Assembly: GCA_015680685.1 (NCBI GenBank)
Contig: MNCI01034627.1
Location: forward strand, 510,375-574,374
Direction of reading: 5' to 3'
DNA: 64,000 nt
DNA from: Gnetum montanum
Taxonomy: Eukaryota > Streptophyta > Gnetopsida > Gnetales > Gnetaceae
Every line of letters begins with the position of its first letter. Within the stretch, counting starts at the first letter, position 1. A model generated the notes under the pieces. It did no database searches. It was not told the origin of the DNA and worked only from the letters and a program-made list of their open reading frames with translations. Shown here piece after piece: positions 58,601 through 64,000 of this stretch. Both the position numbers and the translations under genes were made by a program.

Positions 58601-59900
58601 TTCACCACATGAATTTTAGATAATGCATTAGCCACTACATTTTCTTTTCTACTCCTGTGCTTAAGCACAAAAGTGAACTCCCAATTATGCCACCCACTTC
58701 ATGTGTTTAGCACTCAACTTCTTTTGGGATTTAAGAAATTGAAGTGCTTTGTGGTTGGTCATTAAAGTGAACTCCTTGGGAAATAAGTAATGTCTCTAAT
58801 GCGTGGTTACTTGAAGAATAACATAAAATTCCTTCTCATATATGCTATATTTCTTCCTTAACTTATTCAACTTTTTTTAAAAGAAAGCAACATGACTACC
58901 TTCTTGTGAAATCACCCTTCCAATAGCAAGTTCACTTGCATCTAACTCTACTTGAAAAATATTTTGGAAATCTGATATTGCAAGCACTAGTTCATTAGGT
59001 ATTTTTGCCTTCAAAGGTCAAAGATCCTTTGGGTTTCATCACTTGACCAAAATCTTAATTCTTCTTAAGCAAAGTAAACATATACCATGAAATACCATTG
59101 AAAGTTTTTATGATTCTTTTATAAAAACTTGGTAAATCAAAAAATAATCTTATCATTGCAACATGTTTAAGAGTTGGCTAATCTCTAGTAACTCTCACCT
59201 TGGTATCTTTCATCCAAATTTGACTTTTAGAATTCACTTGTCTAAAATATATGAGCTCCCTCTTTAAGAAATGAATCTTCTTCACATTGATCACCAAAAG
59301 TTCCTTCTTCATTTTAAGACACATCCTCCTCAAATGATCCAAGTGCTCCTTTTCATTAGAGCTATATACCAAAATATCATAAAAAAAGATAACACAAAAC
59401 CTATTGATGAATTTCTTGAGTACATCATGCATCAATCTCATAAATGTAGCAAGTGCATTCATGAGCTTAAATGACATCATCAACCACTCAAAAAAACTAT
59501 CTGATGTTTTGAAAGTTATCTTCCATTCATCATTATGTTTTATCTAACTTTGATGTATCCGGTATTCAAATAAATTTTGTTAAAAAACACTACATTGATG
59601 AGAACATTAAGGGTATCATCCATCCTTGAAATAGGAAACCTATGCCTCACTATTACCTTGTTCACTACTATAGAATTAATGCATATTCTTCATTCATCAC
59701 TATATTTCTTTGGCAGAAGCACTAGTAGAACTAGACAAGGTAAAATGGATTTCCTCACAAAGACATTTGCAAGTAACTAGACTACCTTACCTTCGCAGTT
59801 TAGCCCATTGATTTAGTGTTATCTAGTATGCCCTATAATTTGAAATGGTAGCATCATGAATGAATTTAATTTGATGCTCAACATTCCTCATTAGTGAAAA
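58601..59900 (-). pseudogene. RT and RNase H of element F, catalytic Asp changed
   Basis: 59483-59178 is open: SFKLMNALATFMRLMHDVLK, then CVIFFYDILVYSSNEKEHLDHL, where the usual YFDD reads FFYD (first Asp to Tyr, about 59392-59372). RNase H remnants follow to about 58601 (HKALQFLKSQ-like). Stops are frequent. Confidence 0.82.
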
Positions 59901-60099
59901 TCCATCAAATTCCCCTTTGAACACCTTAGAAAATTACTTCTTCAATCCTAGTATACTTGTTGGAAGTTCTACTTACACAACATTATAGTTAGAAGCAACA
60001 GTTGATATAACCACAAAATCAAAACCAACCTCATCATGTTCCTTAATATATTTCATCTTCCCAAGAATAATTAAGAAACCATTAAGTGATTTTCTTCCT

Positions 60100-61790
60100 C
60101 ACTTGTTTAGCTATCATAGGAATAAACTCATGTGTTTTATTTGGTCTTACTAAACTTCACACATTCCTTGCTCCATCAAATTGAGCACAATTATTAAAAT
60201 TCCAAGGCCTTTCCAAAATTACATCAACACAATCAATTAGTAGTATATAATATTTCATAACATTATGATAACTCCCAATTTTAAATCTTAAGACATATTG
60301 CTCTCTCACTTCTTAAGAGAAATCTCTTGATAACCAATTTACCTTGTAGGATATAGGATGAATATTTGTCACTAAATCCAATCTAGTAACTTCCCTAGAA
60401 AAAATAACATTTTCTTAGGCTTCCTTATCAATCAAAATATAAATTCATTTTCCACTAAGTAAACATCTAACCCTAATTTAAAACAAAAATTATCTTAATG
60501 GAAGATCTCCTCTATTTACATTTCGAATAAATGCATAATAATTCAACTTGAAAACTTTTTTAATTTTGGAAGCATTAGGATTACTTCTCTAAAGAGCTTA
60601 GCTTAATGTCTTCTTTGCTTCCATGGTTTGTACATTCTTATTATTGGCTATCTTGTAAAGTGAACATTCCCATCACTTGTGTTCTCATTCTCCACATTTG
60701 AAGCATTAAATCTTGGATGAGTTGCTACTTTGATTATTGCCTTTCTTTTCTTGGTCCCTTTTAAAATTACCCTTCTCATAGCCATTCTCTTACTTCTAGT
60801 CATATCTACCATCATTACCTTTAAATTTTCACTTAGATCCCTTATTTTTCCCCTTTGAAGGTTGTTTGCTCCTACTCCCAAATCCATTCAGTTTCTTTTG
60901 TATCTTGAGTGCCAAATCATAAATCTCATTAATAATTTTTCACTTATAGAATGATAACTCCTACTAATATGTAATTTTAATAACTCTAAGAAATATTGAA
61001 CCCTATTCATATTCCTTTTAATTTATCTTAGCTTGATGGAATAGTTCCCAGAATTCAATGTAAAACTCCTTGACACCTTTCTCTCCTTTACTAAGGAATT
61101 TTAGCATCATAATTGTCTCTTCTCTCTTCTAGCATTGTTCAATTTTTTTCAACCTTTATTTCATCAGATTTCAATCCTTGATAGATTGACCATTTTGCTG
61201 CTCATAGCTTTGAAACAATTTTTCCCACCAAGTTAAATTCATACATTCTAATCTAGGTTTAGCAATTGGTACCTTTACTTGGTTCAGTATCTCTTGTAAC
61301 TTAAAATACTTGTCAAGTACCTTTAACTAACTTGCAAAAGCATTAGGGTCATTTATATCATTAAAAGTCCTCAATTCTACATACAAAATTCTAGTAGAAT
61401 TTTTGAACATTGTAGTAAGCCTTGCTTCATCATCATCATCAGCTTTCAATGAGAAGAAGTGGATGTTGCTAATGGAGCTCTCTAAACTCTAACATAAGGA
61501 TTTGAACTTCCTTCCCTTGGTATCCTAGTGTGATGGATTTCTAAACTCCCATAGTTGAAATGTTCTTCCTCCTCATTTGCTTACTTTCCACAAAGCTAAG
61601 AAAATTCTTCATCATCATTTGAGCAAAAATGCTCATCATCATCATGAGTCTGAATATGGCTAGGACTTGCATTTCTATCTACCATAGTAGTTATCTCATC
61701 TAGTTTTTCAACCATCAGCTGAATTCCATGCTCTTCATATCTTTGTTTAAGACCTAAACCTACTTCTTCTTAGGAGTCATTTGAAATAGA
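60100..61790 (-). pseudogene. gag, zinc knuckle and protease region of element F
   Basis: The gag start region (about 61700-61590) reads MVDRNASPSHIQTHDDDEHF and an acidic stretch. The middle is AT-rich and decayed. Near 60715-60650 one frame shows a CCHC-like knuckle (CFKC near CGEYGH-like codons) after a basic segment (60887-60720). The protease active site cannot be read with confidence. Confidence 0.6.
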
Positions 61791-61834
61791 TATAGAAAAT
61801 TCACAATCAAATTTCAATAATAATTAACTTAATA

Positions 61835-61846
61835 CTTTGATACTAA
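61835..61846 (-). other. Primer-binding site of element F
   Basis: The minus strand TTAGTATCAAAG is close to TTGGTATCAGAG, the initiator Met-tRNA-type PBS typical of chromoviruses, with two G-to-A changes. Confidence 0.65.
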
Positions 61847-61850
61847 TTCC

Positions 61851-62734
61851 TAGAGTAGGGTCACACCAATTTTCTTTAACCCTTCAAAATCACAAAAAAT
61901 ATATAATTTATGAAGATATTTTAATTAATAAAAAATAGGAAAACTAGTTATCTTCTTTTATTTTAAAAGAAGATCACAATTACAGTAGTTTCATAATGCA
62001 CAAACACAACACTCACATACTCAATATTGCAAAGCATGAGGCTCTACAACCATACAATGAGCATCTGTAATGCAAGGTAGATCAAAATAGATCTTTCCTA
62101 TACATAGGACTAAGATCCAAACTCACACAAGAGTTACGATTGCCAAACATACATAATTGACCACAAAGATGCACATCACTCTTATGTAATCTCTTTCCCA
62201 ATTCTCATGCCACTCTCATTCTCATGAATACACTTCCATTATTATGTTAAACATGAAAAGAAAAAATAATATTTATTAGTTATAAGATAATACTACTAGG
62301 GAAATCTTCTCTATAACTAACTTGAAAATTCCTAATTATTTCCATTCTTGTCCTTATATTTCCTAGTTGTTTCCTTACTTCAAATTGCTAACTTGGAACT
62401 TTTCACAGTTGTATGGGACATCTATAGGCTTAACAAGATATCTTCCTATCAAACTTGGCTTCCAAACAAGATGTCTCTTATTAAGACTAGAAATCTCCTT
62501 GTTAAGCTAGATGTCTCCCTAGAGATGTCTCATGTCTAGGATAAGAGTCTTTCTAAAGACATCCCTGACTAGAATAAGACATCTTTCAAATACTTGGGAA
62601 GTATTTTTTTTTTACATCCCAACTCTTAGTATAGATGTTTCCTAGATCACCAAGATGTCTTTATAACTTTCCAAACCTATAATTTATCATTTGTATGGAT
62701 GAAAAAGAGGATTGAAAGAGGTGTCCCTACAACA
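61851..62734 (-). repeat. 5' LTR of element F
   Basis: 884 bp. The minus strand begins TGTTGTAGGGACACC and ends TGACCCTACTCTA. It matches 56329-57182 in order throughout. Confidence 0.85.
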
Positions 62735-63313
62735 CCACATCACATTATGAACTCATGGTAAGCATTATAAATAAGGTAAATATATCATGACTTGTGCTAT
62801 GATCATGGTTTTCTTGAAAATTAGACCATGAATTATGGTTCAATCATGGTCTAAGACTATGATTGTTGGTTCAACCATAGTACAATTTATATTTTTTCTG
62901 TATTTTCAATCATCATGACCCATGGAAAATTCATGATGTAATACCATGAATCATGATTAACTTGTGATATAGAGATCACAACTTGTGCTATATTATCATG
63001 ATTTGTGATGAATTGATTTTTTTTAGTTTTTATAAATTTTATTATTTTTTGAAGCTACAGGTGAACCCATGGTTCCTTATTAATAATGATAGTGGTATGA
63101 AAGCCTAATCATCATGAGCTGCAACAAGGAAATAGTAAAATATTCCATTATATTCACCAGAATGTAAGACTTTATTAATTATAGAGAAATGATAAAAGGA
63201 TGCCTAAAAGTAAATGAAGTATGGGAGGTGATAGAACTTATAGAAGGCCAACATTACTTTAAAAGGGAAAAGTAAAGAGGATCCACTAATTCAAGAACTT
63301 CTAGAAGAATAAT
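62735..63313. other. Spacer rich in ATCATG-type words
   Basis: No gene is seen. 62780-63010 is crowded with CATGAT/ATCATGG words such as TCATGACTTGTGCTATG, resembling 53220-53400. Confidence 0.55.
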
Positions 63314-64000
63314 TGATGAGACGCGATTTACACTAGGCCACGATATCGCGTATGCGATATCGCGGCCGACGCGATATCGCGTCCCGCCGCCATTTCTATA
63401 AATAAGAGGCGGCACTCCCTTCATTTCCCAATCCTGGCTAGTGTAGCGAAGCTCTGGCAAATTGATCACTCCAGAGTTAGAATTTTTCCCCATGTGCCCG
63501 CGGTAGGAGTCCTAGAGTGAACGGCTCTTTATTCGAGCAGCTTGTAACCTGAACCCAAGTTGTGTATGGCAATAAAGATGAACTTTTTTGGATAAACCTT
63601 GCAGCACGTGGTTTCATTTATTGCTTTATTTCCTACTTTCCTAGTGCGTTCAAGTACGACTTGATTACGAGCGTCTACGGACGTGTATGGCTAGTCAAGG
63701 AATCGGCTGCTTGACGCAATGCATGAGTACGACTCAATTACGAGCATCGGATGCTTGGTAACCCAGTAGCGTATTCCAGGATTCTGCGCTTGGTAACTCC
63801 CGGGTCCGATGTGTACGGCTAGTTGAGGAATCGGCTGCTCATTGCTAGGCTAAATCGTGTGATAAGTACGACTTAGTTACGAGCACCCACGGGTGTGTAC
63901 GGCTGGCTAAGGAATCGGCTGCTTATCACACGTAGGCTAAATAGGTGCCTCAGTACGACCACTTCGAGCACTTGCGTTACGTGTGGCGATCCCAGTAACG
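63314..64000 (+). repeat. A-type LTR D, CpG-rich, cut by the window edge
   Basis: TGATGAG starts an LTR of the element A family. It has three GATATC palindromes at 63342-63378, a TATA box TATAAATA at 63397-63404 and a poly(A) signal at 63571-63576. CpG sites are abundant where A has TG or CA, so D is much less decayed. The downstream part (63650-63960) carries repeated modules starting AGTACGACT and containing GGAATCGGCTGCT. Whether it is a 5', 3' or solo LTR is not visible. Confidence 0.85.
63342..63404 (+). promoter_or_regulatory. Palindrome array and TATA box of LTR D
   Basis: GATATCGCGTATGCGATATC (63342-63361) is an 8-base inverted repeat around GTAT. A further GCGATATCGC lies at 63371-63380. 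The TATA box follows 16 bases later. The spacing suggests a core promoter with upstream binding sites; the role is inferred. Confidence 0.5.

Larger units (their letters stand above)
56329..62734 (-). mobile_element. Chromodomain Ty3/gypsy retrotransposon (chromovirus) F, dead
   Basis: The minus strand reads LTR (61851-62734), Met-tRNA-type PBS, gag with knuckle, protease region, RT, RNase H, integrase with a C-terminal chromodomain, and LTR (56329-57182). RT (TFMRLMHDVLKKF, FYDILVYS) and integrase (AEFSYNNYFHDAIEKSPFKV) are of the chromovirus type, distinct from the Athila-like copies. All frames are interrupted. No matching target-site duplication is seen, and the left flank is a truncated tandem unit. 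Confidence 0.88.

Noticed and set aside
62735-62739. Target-site duplication of element F
   Set aside because: TCATA on the left and CCACA on the right do not match. The left flank is also a truncated tandem unit.
63254-63493. 79-codon minus-strand frame
   Set aside because: It crosses the LTR boundary, palindromes and TATA box of LTR D, so it is not a gene.

Overview
The window is plant nuclear DNA dominated by old, broken LTR retrotransposons. It holds one convincing host gene, an intronless 3-ketoacyl-CoA synthase (KCS) at 15993-17432. The gene-poor layout, the heavily decayed Ty3/gypsy copies and their nesting suggest a large plant genome. A gymnosperm is possible, but the window does not fix the taxon.

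Layout. 1-2370: gag, primer-binding site (PBS) and LTR of a minus-strand Athila-like element (P) that runs off the left edge. 2789-12584: Athila-like element A on the plus strand with both LTRs, Asp-tRNA-type PBS, gag, protease, RT, RNase H, integrase and a 1.8-kb 3' region. 12585-19448: the host island, with repeats, a CpG-containing upstream region, the GC-rich KCS gene and about 2 kb of 3' flank. 19449-33590: a minus-strand mosaic. A B1 body (gag to integrase, with an A-type 3' LTR) is joined head-on to the 5' LTR, PBS and complete gag of a second family (B2). A deletion derivative (B3) shares the B2 LTR. 34647-44637: plus-strand Athila-like element C, nested in the integrase gene of minus-strand element E (34492-34646 plus 44638 to about 51890). 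About 51892-56328: LTR-like sequence and a tandem array of roughly 1.02-kb units rich in AGATGTCT. 56329-62734: minus-strand chromodomain element F with a Met-tRNA-type PBS. 63314-64000: the start of a CpG-rich, little-decayed A-type LTR (D).

The retroelement genes form Gag-Pro-RT-RNaseH-IN series, but every copy has stop codons or frameshifts and several have lost catalytic residues, so none looks autonomous. Many changes between copies are C-to-T or G-to-A at CpG, as expected of long-methylated repeats. The KCS body stays CpG-rich.

The most interesting items are: a conserved additional reading frame, best read antisense, between integrase and the 3' LTR of A, B1 and C; a GATATC palindrome array beside the TATA box of A-type LTRs; the two-gag mosaic; a shared catalytic Asp-to-Asn change in two integrases; a membrane-anchor-like ORF directly after the PBS of E; and a probable assembly join at the N at 41942. 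Domain boundaries inside decayed elements are approximate. All identifications come from reading motifs; no search was run.
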